Below are positions 1-9,015 of a stretch of DNA of 64,000 nucleotides, piece after piece. The stretch is taken from contig CAZGGG010000001.1 in the NCBI GenBank assembly GCA_964525165.1, positions 62,001 through 126,000 of the forward strand, in the 5' to 3' direction. Each line of letters opens with the position of its first letter. Positions within the stretch are counted from its first letter, which is position 1. The notes under the pieces are model-generated. The model saw nothing but the letters and a program-made list of their open reading frames with translations. It was not told where the DNA came from and made no database searches. This DNA comes from JAWLFI01 sp964525165 (GTDB taxonomy: Bacteria; Bacteroidota; Bacteroidia; Chitinophagales; Saprospiraceae). The position numbers were made by a program, and so were the translations under genes.

Positions 1-461
1 ATAACACCATGTGCCATAAATCTAAGTTCTTCCTTAGGCTCAGTGATTTTAGCGATTTCCTCATCACTTTTTCCGGCATCCATGGCCATGTGCTTTAATT
101 CATCAACACTTACCACCTCTCTGAAGGCTTTTCCTTCGATGACAACCTCTCTGCCTGAAATGTCTTTTGGCATGAAGAAACCATAATCTTTAAATTTTAC
201 GAAAAGCTCTTTGTTCTCGTCAGTTAAGGTCATCCAGCAACCTTTTGCTTGACAAACTTCATTGACGGTGCCTCTTACTTTTACTTCCATCTCGCTTTGA
301 TTTTTCATTTGCGCGTAGAAGTCTGTAAATGCTATGGCGTTATCTTCAGTAATGGTTTCTCCAAAATGTACACCATCTCCTTCTTCCTGTGCCCATACCT
401 GAGGGGTGGAGGCCATGAAGAATAGTGACAAGAATAAACTGAAAGTCAGTAGTTTTTTCAT
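1..461 (-). CDS. DUF4920 domain secreted protein (3' end beyond window)
   Basis: The reading frame begins with ATG at 461 and runs off the left edge, giving at least 153 residues. Residues 1-25 form a signal peptide (basic MKK start, hydrophobic core, A-Q end), so the protein is exported. The body matches the DUF4920 family: a V-x-G-T-V-x-E-V-C segment followed by K-G-C-W-M, with cysteines at 70 and 75, in what looks like a small OB-like fold. The function of this family is not established; the paired cysteines could bind metal or form a disulfide. A TAnnTTTG-type -7 box lies 21 bases upstream of the start, so it seems to be transcribed separately from the cyclophilin operon behind it. Confidence 0.8.
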   Translation of the reverse strand, partial: MKKLLTFSLFLSLFFMASTPQVWAQEEGDGVHFGETITEDNAIAFTDFYAQMKNQSEMEVKVRGTVNEVCQAKGCWMTLTDENKELFVKFKDYGFFMPKDISGREVVIEGKAFREVVSVDELKHMAMDAGKSDEEIAKITEPKEELRFMAHGV

Positions 462-482
462 TGTAATAGGTTTTATTTGTTT

Positions 483-490
483 CAAATATA
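483..490 (-). promoter_or_regulatory. Putative -7 box for the DUF4920 gene
   Basis: On the minus strand these bases read TATATTTG, an exact match to the Bacteroidota -7 consensus TAnnTTTG. They lie 21 bases ahead of the ATG at 461. I see no clear TTG -33 element at the usual distance, so this is only a partial promoter match. Confidence 0.35.
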
Positions 491-496
491 GAAGTA

Positions 497-1159
497 TTAG
501 CGTATGACTTTGACTGTTTTTATACGAATGTCGTCATTGGGTCGATCCCCTAAGCCTCTTCGGACTTTGGAGATAAGTTCTACTACGTCCATTCCTTCAA
601 GGACTTCACCAAAGACAGTATAGTCATTGTCCAAATTAGGGTATCCTCCTTTTTCTAAGTAGAGTTGCTTTTGTGTTTCGTTATAGCGGATGCCTTTTGA
701 GGCTTCAATACCTTTGAGCATGGAAGCTGTGACGGGTTGCCCTACAACAATGTAGAACTGGGAGCCGGAAGACTTCTTCTCCGGATTAGAGGGCCCACCC
801 CTTCGGGCTGCAGCCAGCGTGCCTTTAATGTGGGGAGCTCCAATTTCTGCCGGAATTTGATATCCTGGGCCACCCATTCCTAAACGATCGCCCGGAGCGG
901 CATTTTTAGAATCAGGATCACCTCCTTGAATCATAAAGTTGGGAATAACTCGATGAAATAGCAGACTATCGTAGAAGCCTTCTTTCGCGAGTTTCAGAAA
1001 ATTATCTCTGTGGAGTGGGGTTTGATCGTATAAGAGGACCTTGATATCTCCTTCTGTAGTTTGAATAAGGACTTCTCGGTCGGTAGTAGGTTCACAGCCT
1101 AAGAATCCCAGGGCTACAGCTGCAGCCACTAAGAAACTGGTGAATGAAGTAAATTGCAT
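497..1159 (-). CDS. Cyclophilin-type peptidyl-prolyl cis-trans isomerase, probable lipoprotein
   Basis: This 220-residue protein catalyses cis-trans isomerisation of prolyl bonds in envelope proteins. It starts with a hydrophobic export signal ending in F-L-G-C at residues 19-22, a lipobox-like site, so it is probably anchored to a membrane outside the cytoplasm. The cyclophilin domain spans about residues 29-218. The F-H-R-V-I-P-x-F-M-I-Q-G-G-D block (68-81) carries the catalytic arginine (R70), and G-S-Q-F-Y-I (132-137) supplies further active-site residues. An insertion of about 30 residues follows that block, before N-D-Y-T-V-F-G. It begins 5 bases after the stop of the preceding small gene, so the two form an operon. 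Confidence 0.92.
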   Translation of the reverse strand: MQFTSFTSFLVAAAVALGFLGCEPTTDREVLIQTTEGDIKVLLYDQTPLHRDNFLKLAKEGFYDSLLFHRVIPNFMIQGGDPDSKNAAPGDRLGMGGPGYQIPAEIGAPHIKGTLAAARRGGPSNPEKKSSGSQFYIVVGQPVTASMLKGIEASKGIRYNETQKQLYLEKGGYPNLDNDYTVFGEVLEGMDVVELISKVRRGLGDRPNDDIRIKTVKVIR

Positions 1160-1164
1160 AGCGT

Positions 1165-1539
1165 CTATTGATGATGAGTAAATTCGCCTCTTTCTTGCTC
1201 TAAATGCTTGAAATAGCCGATTATTTTTTCTTTTAGAATACCTTCTTGTTCTTTGACTCCTTTTTGACTGAATGGACTTGCCTCCTCGTAGTGGGGCCAG
1301 CCGTCTGCATCAAATCCTTTGAATTTGAAATGGCCATCATCCTCCAGGAGCCTGCAGATGGCAATATGCATCAAATCTTGTTTTTCTTCCTTTGTAAAGG
1401 ATTCTTTGACAAATCCCAGTTCCTGAATGCCGATGAGAAACAACATAGCATTCATGTCGGGCAATTTATCTTTCCTTAAAGCATCCTTCACGATATGCTG
1501 CACACGAAGCCATTCAAAATCTAATTCCCATTCTTCCAT
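1165..1539 (-). CDS. Conserved hypothetical protein, 124 aa
   Basis: I do not recognise a named family. The product is a soluble, acidic, mostly helical protein of 124 residues with no signal peptide or membrane segment. It is rich in charged residues and contains an F-D-A-D-G-W-P-H-Y segment near residues 75-83. It starts with ATG at 1539 and stops 5 bases before the cyclophilin gene, which suggests co-transcription. An overlapping 77-codon frame on the other strand is a shadow. Its existence as a gene is supported by the tight operon spacing and by a -7-like box just upstream; no function can be given. Confidence 0.7.
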   Translation of the reverse strand: MEEWELDFEWLRVQHIVKDALRKDKLPDMNAMLFLIGIQELGFVKESFTKEEKQDLMHIAICRLLEDDGHFKFKGFDADGWPHYEEASPFSQKGVKEQEGILKEKIIGYFKHLEQERGEFTHHQ

Positions 1540-1543
1540 GGCG

Positions 1544-1551
1544 CAAAAATA
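1544..1551 (-). promoter_or_regulatory. Putative -7 box of the small-protein / cyclophilin operon
   Basis: The minus strand reads TATTTTTG here, an exact TAnnTTTG match only 4 bases from the ATG at 1539. Transcription from it would give an almost leaderless message. No -33 TTG is evident, so confidence is low. Confidence 0.3.
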
Positions 1552-1731
1552 TTAATTCCAAGGGGAATTCGATAGACTCTTCTTGCACTATTCATAACCT
1601 GAAAGTAGAAATAAAGATTTATTTGTGTCATCTGATCATCATTATGCAAACATTTGTTTGGGTAATTTCGTATTTAACCTGACGATTTTCTGTATTTTCA
1701 GCCTTACGGCAAAAATCAACAAACACACTTC

Positions 1732-4700
1732 ATGAAGAATTTTTTACTGCTCCTATGTAGCATACTATCCTTATCCGTAATAGCTCAAAGAAATAACTAT
1801 GAATTCCAATATCGATTTGGAACACTAGAGCTTCAGACAGAAAAAATACAATCAAGAACCGCCTCAAATGTGTGGGGACAATATGTGGTGCAGTTCCAAA
1901 AAGGAGTTCAGCTCCCGGAACTCTCAAAGGCACAGTATTTAGGTGATCGAACCTATGTATTGAGAAGCTCTGATGAACAGTTGTCCAATTGGCTCCGTGA
2001 AGAGAAAACAATCGGATGGACCTCGTGGACCCCTAGCTATAAAATTCACCCGGATTTGATGGCCGGAACAAGCGAATCCCCCTTTTTAGAAGTCGTTTTA
2101 GACAAATCCTTCGCACATAAAGAGTTGCTTCAAGCGATGATGCAAAAAGGAATACCTGTCGTTAAACAAAGAGAAGCTAGCTATTTTATGGTGGTGGAAA
2201 ACCAACCGGAAGTGGTAGAAAAACTTTCTGAAATGGAGCAGGTGGTCTTCATCCACACGGGAGGAAGAAAGTCAGAGCCGGAAGATCTCAGGTCTAAGGC
2301 ATTACACCGTTCCGATCTCTTGGAGGATGAATCCGATGATGATTTGGGTTTTGACGGTGAAGGAGTCAGTGTCCTAGTGAGAGATGATGGAATGGTCGGT
2401 CCCCACCTTGACTTCAAAGGGAGATTGTTCAATGATCCGCGATTACCCTTTGATGTGAGCGAAACGCATGGAGATGGTGTAGCCGGAATCATCGGAGCTG
2501 CAGGAAGTGTTGAAAAGGAAGGAAGAGGAATGGCTCCGGGTGCGAATATCTACGCAACACAATATGAAGCATCGTTTCTGGATAACACCTTGGACTTACA
2601 TATTGAAGATCACGTTTTGTATACGAATAGCTCCTACTCCAATGGTTGTAATGATGGGTATACCCCCAACGCAGCCGAGGTAGATCGTCAAATTCATGAG
2701 TACCCCACGCTGCTGCATGTTTTTTCAGCAGGAAATTCCAACAATAATAACTGCGGTTATGGAGCCGGCAATGATTGGGGAAATATCACCGGTGGTCATA
2801 AACAAGCCAAAAATGCTATTGCGACAGCCAATGTCAATCCTCAAGGTGAAATAATGAATTCCAGTAGTCGGGGCCCGGCTACAGATGGACGAATCAAGCC
2901 GGATATAGCGGCCAATGGAAATAACAATTATTCTACAGACCCCAACAATAATTATGAGCCTTTCGGAGGAACCTCCGGTGCGGCTCCTTGTGTGGCCGGA
3001 GTGGCAGCACAGTTGAACGAAGCCTATCGGTCTCAATTTGGAGAAGAACCTAATTCTGCCCTGTTAAAAGCTGCTATGTTGAATAGTGCAAATGATGCAG
3101 GCGTGGAGGGGCCGGATTTTGTGTATGGATTTGGATTGTTGGATGCTTTTGGAGCCTATGAAATCATTCGCGATGAACGATTTGAAGAGGCCACTATAGC
3201 AGGAGTAGATGATACACTGGAATACCTTATTCCTGTGCCTGCTGGTGTCGATAGAGTAAAAGTGATGTTGTATTGGCCTGATGTGCCCGGACAGCCTATG
3301 GCCTTGAAAGCATTGGTGAATGACTTGAATCTAAGCCTGGAAAAAGACGGGAATGAATACCTGCCTTTAGTATTGGATCATCGCCCGAATCGCACAACCC
3401 TAGATGATCCCGCCGTGCCGGGCATTGATACATTGAATAATGTCGAACAAGTAGTGATCCAAAATCCGGAAGATGGAACTTACACAGCTCGGATCTCAGC
3501 CAAAGAGTTGCCTTCCTTGACGCAGGATTTTGTTTTGGTGTATGAGTATGAATATCCTGCAGAAGAAGAGCCTGATTTTGCATGGTTGGCACCAGAGCCC
3601 TATTCGTTGCAAAACTTTACGGTCAGTAAAAGAGTATTTGTAGAATGGATCAATAATGTTACCAATGTAAATCAAAAGTATCTTTCCTATTCTTTAGACG
3701 GAGGGGAGAGTTGGAAAGAGAATTTCTTTTTCTCGACTAGAAGCTCTTATCTGCTCTCTATTCCTGAAGCAGAAAATGGTGATTCCGTTCTTTTAGCATA
3801 CCGAGAGGGTAACTTTACAGATACCTTATGGGAGCCCTTCTTTTTGGGTAGTGAAATTTTACCCACGGAGATATTTGTGACGCAACTTTGCCCCACAAGT
3901 GGTACTGTTAGATGGATAGGGCAAAAGAATGCAACTGCTTATCGCTTGTATGCGCTCGGAGAAAAATATCTTGAGGTGGTAGGTGAAACCACAGATACCT
4001 TCATTACGGTCGATCTAACTGACATCAATCAGGAACAGCTGTTTGCACTCTCCGTGCAATTTGATAATCGCCATTGGACAGAACGATCAGATGGGAGAAT
4101 CATACGCGCAGGATTATTGGATTGTCCCCAAGAATTTGAAATGGCATTAAATGAAATCCGGGAACCGCAGTTTGAGGAATTATACCAATGTGATCCTTTT
4201 GCATATGCACCTGAAGCTACTGTTGAAAATACAGGATTACAGTTGATTGATTCCTTCCAGATTTGTTTTCAATTGAATGATGGAGCGCCGGTATGTCAAT
4301 GGTTTTTAGACACAATCATGCCGGGAGCTTCTAGCAACTACTCATTAGACTCTAGTTTTTGGGTAGATCAGTCCTATGATCAAATCAAAATGTGGGTAGA
4401 CGCACCTTCGGATGATTATTTCTACAATGATACCTTAGAAAAAGACATCACGATTTCATTCTTTAGCCCGGACCTGATTCAGGATGAATTGAATGAAAAA
4501 ATGCAGCAATTGCCCGTCAATGCCCGAATTGTCAATCCGGATGAAGAATTATCCTGGACGATATTTACCGGAAGGGAAGCGAATCACGATGATGGGCAAG
4601 CCTTAGTAATGGCCAATTATTTCTATAACCGCACGGGAGAGCAGGATCAGATTTATTTTACACCTCTGGCTATTGACTCACAAAGCAATCCGGTGCTCCA

Positions 4701-5766
4701 TTATAATTATGCATATTCTGCGGTCAATGGGTTTGACGATCAATTGTTACTCATTGTAGAGGAAGTTTGTGCAGTGGGTGAGGTGGATACACTCTGGAAT
4801 GTAACCGCCGGTGAATTGGCGACAACCTCAGTGGGAAGCCAGCCTTTCCAGCCTAGCAGCTACGATCAATGGGGAAAACAATCCTTCGATTTAAGCCCCT
4901 ACCAAGGCAAGACCATTATGTTTTCTTTTCAGAGTATCAATGGTTACGGAAACAACATTTGGATTGACAACTTTGCAGTGCTTCCGGATAGCAATTTCTT
5001 AATCGCCATCGAGGCAGTGACGGCCTCTGATACCATTTGCAGGAATGATGAAGTGGAGTATGTCCTCAATGAAGAGGGACAAGGGATTGAGCGTCGGAAA
5101 TGGTTGTTGAGAGGGTCCAATACTGAGATCTTCGAAGATACATTGAGATACGAGGTAGGCACCAATGCTGATCGTGAGATTGCAGCTTTTGCTGAAAACG
5201 ACTACATGGTTGCCGTAGATGAAGCTTCGGTAGAATTGTTTCCTTTTGCCACTTTTAGACCAGAATATGCCCTCCTAAATGCCGACTCTGCGCTCCTTAT
5301 TGCCAATGCTGAAAATGTAGATTCTATCATTTGGACTACAGATGATGGCTTTAAAGCAGGTGGAGAAGAAGCTATTTATCTAAGAAGAAATAATGAACTT
5401 CAGGTTTTAGTGACCATTACCATCTATAGCCGATGTGGTGAGCGACAGAATACCATATTGCTTGAATGGCCTTCATCCACCGAGCAACCACTTGCTCCTG
5501 AATCGTCCATTTACCCTAATCCGGGTAATGAACCCTATGTGTACATTTCGGGACTGAATTTAGAGGCATCAAGCTTGAACAATGCTACAATCACGATTAT
5601 GAATATGAATGGTCAAATGCAAACTCAAGCAGACTACTCGCTAGTGAGTGGCGGTCAGTTAAAAGTATTTTGGCCTTCTGAATACGGCCCAGGATTGTTT
5701 GTATTGGAAGTTCGAGATGTTTCAGGCAATTTGATCAGTCGGAACAAGGTAATCAGAGTAAGATGA
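1732..5766 (+). CDS. Secreted S8 subtilisin-like protease with T9SS sorting domain, 1344 aa
   Basis: This is a large exported serine protease. Residues 1-19 are a signal peptide. The S8 catalytic domain covers about 200-480: Asp in V-R-D-D-G (218 or 219), His246 in T-H-G-D-G-V-A-G, the oxyanion Asn335 in S-A-G-N, and Ser415 in G-T-S-G-A-A-P. The H-G-D-G and G-T-S-G-A-A variants depart from classic subtilisin. Beta-sandwich regions follow (about 500-1010), including a fibronectin-like stretch, then a MAM / jelly-roll-like domain at roughly 1010-1110. The C-terminus begins S-I-Y-P-N-P-G near 1255 and ends in a basic V-I-R-V-R tail, the type A T9SS sorting signal. Its stop overlaps the next start (ATGA), coupling it to a second subtilase. 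Confidence 0.9.
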   Translation: MKNFLLLLCSILSLSVIAQRNNYEFQYRFGTLELQTEKIQSRTASNVWGQYVVQFQKGVQLPELSKAQYLGDRTYVLRSSDEQLSNWLREEKTIGWTSWTPSYKIHPDLMAGTSESPFLEVVLDKSFAHKELLQAMMQKGIPVVKQREASYFMVVENQPEVVEKLSEMEQVVFIHTGGRKSEPEDLRSKALHRSDLLEDESDDDLGFDGEGVSVLVRDDGMVGPHLDFKGRLFNDPRLPFDVSETHGDGVAGIIGAAGSVEKEGRGMAPGANIYATQYEASFLDNTLDLHIEDHVLYTNSSYSNGCNDGYTPNAAEVDRQIHEYPTLLHVFSAGNSNNNNCGYGAGNDWGNITGGHKQAKNAIATANVNPQGEIMNSSSRGPATDGRIKPDIAANGNNNYSTDPNNNYEPFGGTSGAAPCVAGVAAQLNEAYRSQFGEEPNSALLKAAMLNSANDAGVEGPDFVYGFGLLDAFGAYEIIRDERFEEATIAGVDDTLEYLIPVPAGVDRVKVMLYWPDVPGQPMALKALVNDLNLSLEKDGNEYLPLVLDHRPNRTTLDDPAVPGIDTLNNVEQVVIQNPEDGTYTARISAKELPSLTQDFVLVYEYEYPAEEEPDFAWLAPEPYSLQNFTVSKRVFVEWINNVTNVNQKYLSYSLDGGESWKENFFFSTRSSYLLSIPEAENGDSVLLAYREGNFTDTLWEPFFLGSEILPTEIFVTQLCPTSGTVRWIGQKNATAYRLYALGEKYLEVVGETTDTFITVDLTDINQEQLFALSVQFDNRHWTERSDGRIIRAGLLDCPQEFEMALNEIREPQFEELYQCDPFAYAPEATVENTGLQLIDSFQICFQLNDGAPVCQWFLDTIMPGASSNYSLDSSFWVDQSYDQIKMWVDAPSDDYFYNDTLEKDITISFFSPDLIQDELNEKMQQLPVNARIVNPDEELSWTIFTGREANHDDGQALVMANYFYNRTGEQDQIYFTPLAIDSQSNPVLHYNYAYSAVNGFDDQLLLIVEEVCAVGEVDTLWNVTAGELATTSVGSQPFQPSSYDQWGKQSFDLSPYQGKTIMFSFQSINGYGNNIWIDNFAVLPDSNFLIAIEAVTASDTICRNDEVEYVLNEEGQGIERRKWLLRGSNTEIFEDTLRYEVGTNADREIAAFAENDYMVAVDEASVELFPFATFRPEYALLNADSALLIANAENVDSIIWTTDDGFKAGGEEAIYLRRNNELQVLVTITIYSRCGERQNTILLEWPSSTEQPLAPESSIYPNPGNEPYVYISGLNLEASSLNNATITIMNMNGQMQTQADYSLVSGGQLKVFWPSEYGPGLFVLEVRDVSGNLISRNKVIRVR

Positions 5767-7787
5767 TAGCTTTAGGCCCATCTATATTCCGCCTTTCGGC
5801 AAAGCTTTTGTTTTTGTCTTTCCTGTTGTGTGGGAGTATTCCCGTTACGGCTCAGCAAGAGGATAAAATCAGACCTGAGGTATGGGAAGCTCTTGGAAAT
5901 AACGATCGAATAGATGTGTTGATTATTTTCTCAAAGCAACTGCCGTCTCGTTCTTTCCGAATGATAAAAAATCGTACTGAAAGGGCCATAAGGATACAAG
6001 AGGCTTTGGTGAGTCAAAGAAAGCAACAAGCACCAATGATATCTTACCTTCATCAAGTAAAAGCAGATTATCAGCCCTTCTACATCTTTAATATGGTCCG
6101 GGCAAAGCTAGATGAAGCCGAACTGCTAAAAGTTTCCAGCTTTGAGGAAGTACAGCTGATTACTAGAAATGATCCAGTCGTCCAGGATGTTCAGCCTTTA
6201 GATGAACATATTACGCTTCGGTCTACGGAGTGGGGGATACAAGACATTCAGGCAGAGCGCGTTTGGCAGGATTTCGGAATAACAGGAGAAGGAGCCGTTA
6301 TTGGTGGACAAGATACGGGATATGATTGGGCGCATCCTGCGGTGAGTCGCCAATATCGAGGGACCCAAACAGATACCATAGAACATGACTTTCACTGGCA
6401 TGATGCCATTCATGAATTTTTTGCAGGAGGGAATCCTTGTGGGTTAGATTTAGATGCTCCTTGTGACGACCACGGTCATGGAACTCATACTGTAGGGACA
6501 ATGGTGGGTGATGATGGAGCAGGTAATCAGATTGGTGTGGCGCCTAACGCAAAATGGGTCGGGTGTAGAAATATGGAGGAAGGCATCGGGACGCTTTCTA
6601 CTTATGCAGAGTGTTTTGAATGGTTTTTAGCCCCTTATGCTACAGATGAAACATTTGCAGAAGGCAGAGTAGAAATGGCCCCTCATGTCATCAACAACTC
6701 TTGGAGTTGTCCACCTTCTGAAGGATGTAATGCATCTAATTTTTTCATTTTGGATTCAATTGTAAGTCTATTGAGGAATGCTGGTATTGCAGTAGTCGTT
6801 TCTGCCGGTAATTCAGGGCCTAATTGCCAAACGGTAAGCACGCCTGCGGCCATGTTCGATGGAAGTATTACAGTGGGAGCAACCAATAGCAATGAGGAAA
6901 TAGCTGGCTTCAGTAGTCGTGGGGTGGTTACAGCAGACGGAAGCAACCGCATGAAGCCGGATGTAAGCGCACCGGGAGTGAATGTGCGTTCTTCCCTTCC
7001 AAATGAAAGATACGGTCGCTCTAGTGGTACCAGTATGGCAGGACCTCATGTGGCAGGAACCATTGGTCTGATGATCAGTGCGAATCCCTTCTTGGAGGGA
7101 GAGGTAGATAGTTTGGAGGCTATTTTGAAAAGAACAGCCCGACCAAAAACATCTGCTCAGGATTGCGGTGCGCCGGGCCAAGTTCCCAATAATGTTTTCG
7201 GGTATGGAATTATTGACGCTTATGCAGCAGTGGAGGAGGCGATTACCGCCATCAATATGGAGCTCATCGATTTTTGGGGGACTCCTGCCAAGCAAGGCAA
7301 TTTGTTGTACTGGAACACTGCTAGGGAGGCATGGACAGATGTGTTTGAAGTTCAAAAGAGTTATGATCGGCAGAACTGGTCTGTTCTCTCTCAAGTCAAT
7401 GCACAAGGTCATTCAGAAGTTACAACCTCTTACTCTGAGCTAGACCCGAATGCTTCAGCCGTTACTTACTACCGATTAGTCCTTATAGATGAATTAGGAG
7501 ATGAGGACATAGGACCTGTAATCAGAATCGACAGAGATGATCATCCACAGATTACCGCTTTCCCCAATCCTGCAGATCAACAAGTACAAATAGTAGGACC
7601 GGATGCTAAGATGCTGAATGGATTTTCATGTGAAATTATCGATATGGTGGGTAGAACTTGGATGCAAGGTAACTTGTCAGATCAACGGTTAGGGGTACGT
7701 AATTTGCCGGAAGGACTGTACATGATGCAGATCAAAGATGCAAATCAAAGAGTCATCCAGACGCAGAAGTTGTTGATCCAACATTAG
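5763..7787 (+). CDS. Secreted S8 subtilisin-like protease with T9SS sorting domain, 674 aa
   Basis: This second subtilase is translationally coupled to the first through an ATGA overlap. It has a signal peptide (about 1-30), an N-terminal propeptide region (about 45-140) and an S8 domain at about 155-495. The catalytic residues are Asp184 (Q-D-T-G-Y), His239 (D-H-G-H-G-T-H) and Ser424 (S-S-G-T-S-M-A-G-P), with oxyanion Asn350. This is the classic motif set, unlike its neighbour. A short beta-sandwich precedes a T9SS type A sorting domain beginning F-P-N-P-A-D near residue 600. It is expected to be secreted or surface-attached. It ends 3 bases from the stop of the convergent permease gene. Confidence 0.92.
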   Translation: MIALGPSIFRLSAKLLFLSFLLCGSIPVTAQQEDKIRPEVWEALGNNDRIDVLIIFSKQLPSRSFRMIKNRTERAIRIQEALVSQRKQQAPMISYLHQVKADYQPFYIFNMVRAKLDEAELLKVSSFEEVQLITRNDPVVQDVQPLDEHITLRSTEWGIQDIQAERVWQDFGITGEGAVIGGQDTGYDWAHPAVSRQYRGTQTDTIEHDFHWHDAIHEFFAGGNPCGLDLDAPCDDHGHGTHTVGTMVGDDGAGNQIGVAPNAKWVGCRNMEEGIGTLSTYAECFEWFLAPYATDETFAEGRVEMAPHVINNSWSCPPSEGCNASNFFILDSIVSLLRNAGIAVVVSAGNSGPNCQTVSTPAAMFDGSITVGATNSNEEIAGFSSRGVVTADGSNRMKPDVSAPGVNVRSSLPNERYGRSSGTSMAGPHVAGTIGLMISANPFLEGEVDSLEAILKRTARPKTSAQDCGAPGQVPNNVFGYGIIDAYAAVEEAITAINMELIDFWGTPAKQGNLLYWNTAREAWTDVFEVQKSYDRQNWSVLSQVNAQGHSEVTTSYSELDPNASAVTYYRLVLIDELGDEDIGPVIRIDRDDHPQITAFPNPADQQVQIVGPDAKMLNGFSCEIIDMVGRTWMQGNLSDQRLGVRNLPEGLYMMQIKDANQRVIQTQKLLIQH

Positions 7788-7790
7788 TTT

Positions 7791-9014
7791 TTATCCTTCA
7801 ATTCTGTAGATGCTAGGCACCTTTTGAGCCCGGATCGCCGCAGGGAGGGATGCTATGGTTCCGATCAGTAAAATAATACCACTGGTAAGGATAAAGTCAG
7901 TGATGCTTAATTCCACAGGATAGGCTGTTATAGAGGTTCCTTCCGGAACGCCTACAATTCCAAAATGAAGCTGGAGGTAGTAAATCACAATCGTCATCAG
8001 ACTTCCGATCAATATTCCCAAGCCTGAGATATACCCTCCAAGAGTGATAAATATATTTCTGATATTCAGATCATTGAAGCCGATACATTTCAAAATGGAA
8101 ATATCCTTTTTCTTATCAATCACAATCATCCAGAGCGCTCCAATCATGTTGAATGCTACCAACATCGCAGCAAGCGAAAGCATCAGAAAGGCCAGCCATT
8201 TTTCGATTTTCATGAGTCTTAGAAACTCTTTTTCCTGTTCAAAGCGATCTTCTACCAGATAGGCATCTCCTAAGATTGTTTGAATATTTTCCTTTACCTC
8301 ATGGGGCCTATAACCTTCTGCAAGCTTTATTTCAAAAGCACTTACCTCCTGGTTCTTTTGTAATAGGTATTGAACCCTGTCAATAGGAGCAAAAATATAT
8401 TGGTTATCATACTCTTGTTGAATGGCAAATATACCTGTAGGTAAGGCATCCATCTTCCGAAATGGACTTCCAAAGGTGCCGGCCTTGCTCTCTTTGGTTA
8501 AGGCATAGATTTTGACCGAAGTAAATGGATCCAAAACGTTTAAGGCCAAACTCGATCCAATTCCTACCCCAGCAATTAAGCCTCCGGAACGGTCTGGTCG
8601 AAGATTGAAGGACCCTTCAATAATTGCGGAATCCATTCCGTTGAGTTGAGCATAATTTTCTGAGACTCCTTTAATTCGTCCGACTTCCTGTTGGTCTTCA
8701 TATTCAAATAACACGACCTCTTCCAATGATTGTGCAATTAGATTAATTCCTTCAATGGATTGAAGACGTGCTTCGATACTGTCTGATTGCGGAATGGTTT
8801 TGCCGACAATAGCAGTGATCTTAAGATCCGGATTAAACCGATTAAAAAAATCTAAAATGGTTCCTTCCAGACCATTAAAAACGGCCATAACCAAAAGAAT
8901 GACACAAGTTCCGGTGGCGAGGCCTGCCACAGATAGCCCCGTAATGATGTTTATGATATTGGCAGATTTCTTACCTATCAAATACCTGCCTGCGAGTTGA
9001 AAATTCAGCCTCAT
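7791..9014 (-). CDS. LolC/LolE-type ABC transporter permease (FtsX family)
   Basis: The product is an inner-membrane permease of the MacB/LolC/LolE class, which in other bacteria extracts lipoproteins from the inner membrane or moves other envelope cargo. I place the start at ATG 9014, giving R-Y-L-I-G-K-K-S near the N-terminus as in LolC/E; an ATG at 9032 is possible but overlaps the previous gene by 17 bases. One membrane helix lies near residues 25-50, a periplasmic domain at about 50-260, and three C-terminal helices form the FtsX-like region. It is the last gene of the run mnmG, TMTC-like, GH3 fusion, permease. No cognate ATPase gene is visible nearby. Confidence 0.85.
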   Translation of the reverse strand: MRLNFQLAGRYLIGKKSANIINIITGLSVAGLATGTCVILLVMAVFNGLEGTILDFFNRFNPDLKITAIVGKTIPQSDSIEARLQSIEGINLIAQSLEEVVLFEYEDQQEVGRIKGVSENYAQLNGMDSAIIEGSFNLRPDRSGGLIAGVGIGSSLALNVLDPFTSVKIYALTKESKAGTFGSPFRKMDALPTGIFAIQQEYDNQYIFAPIDRVQYLLQKNQEVSAFEIKLAEGYRPHEVKENIQTILGDAYLVEDRFEQEKEFLRLMKIEKWLAFLMLSLAAMLVAFNMIGALWMIVIDKKKDISILKCIGFNDLNIRNIFITLGGYISGLGILIGSLMTIVIYYLQLHFGIVGVPEGTSITAYPVELSITDFILTSGIILLIGTIASLPAAIRAQKVPSIYRIEG

Positions 9015-9015
9015 A

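Noticed and set aside
6813..7412. 199-codon open frame antisense to the second subtilase
   Set aside because: It lies fully within a gene with complete catalytic motifs, has a composition unlike a real protein (runs of Ile, His, Cys, Arg) and no family signal; it is a shadow frame.
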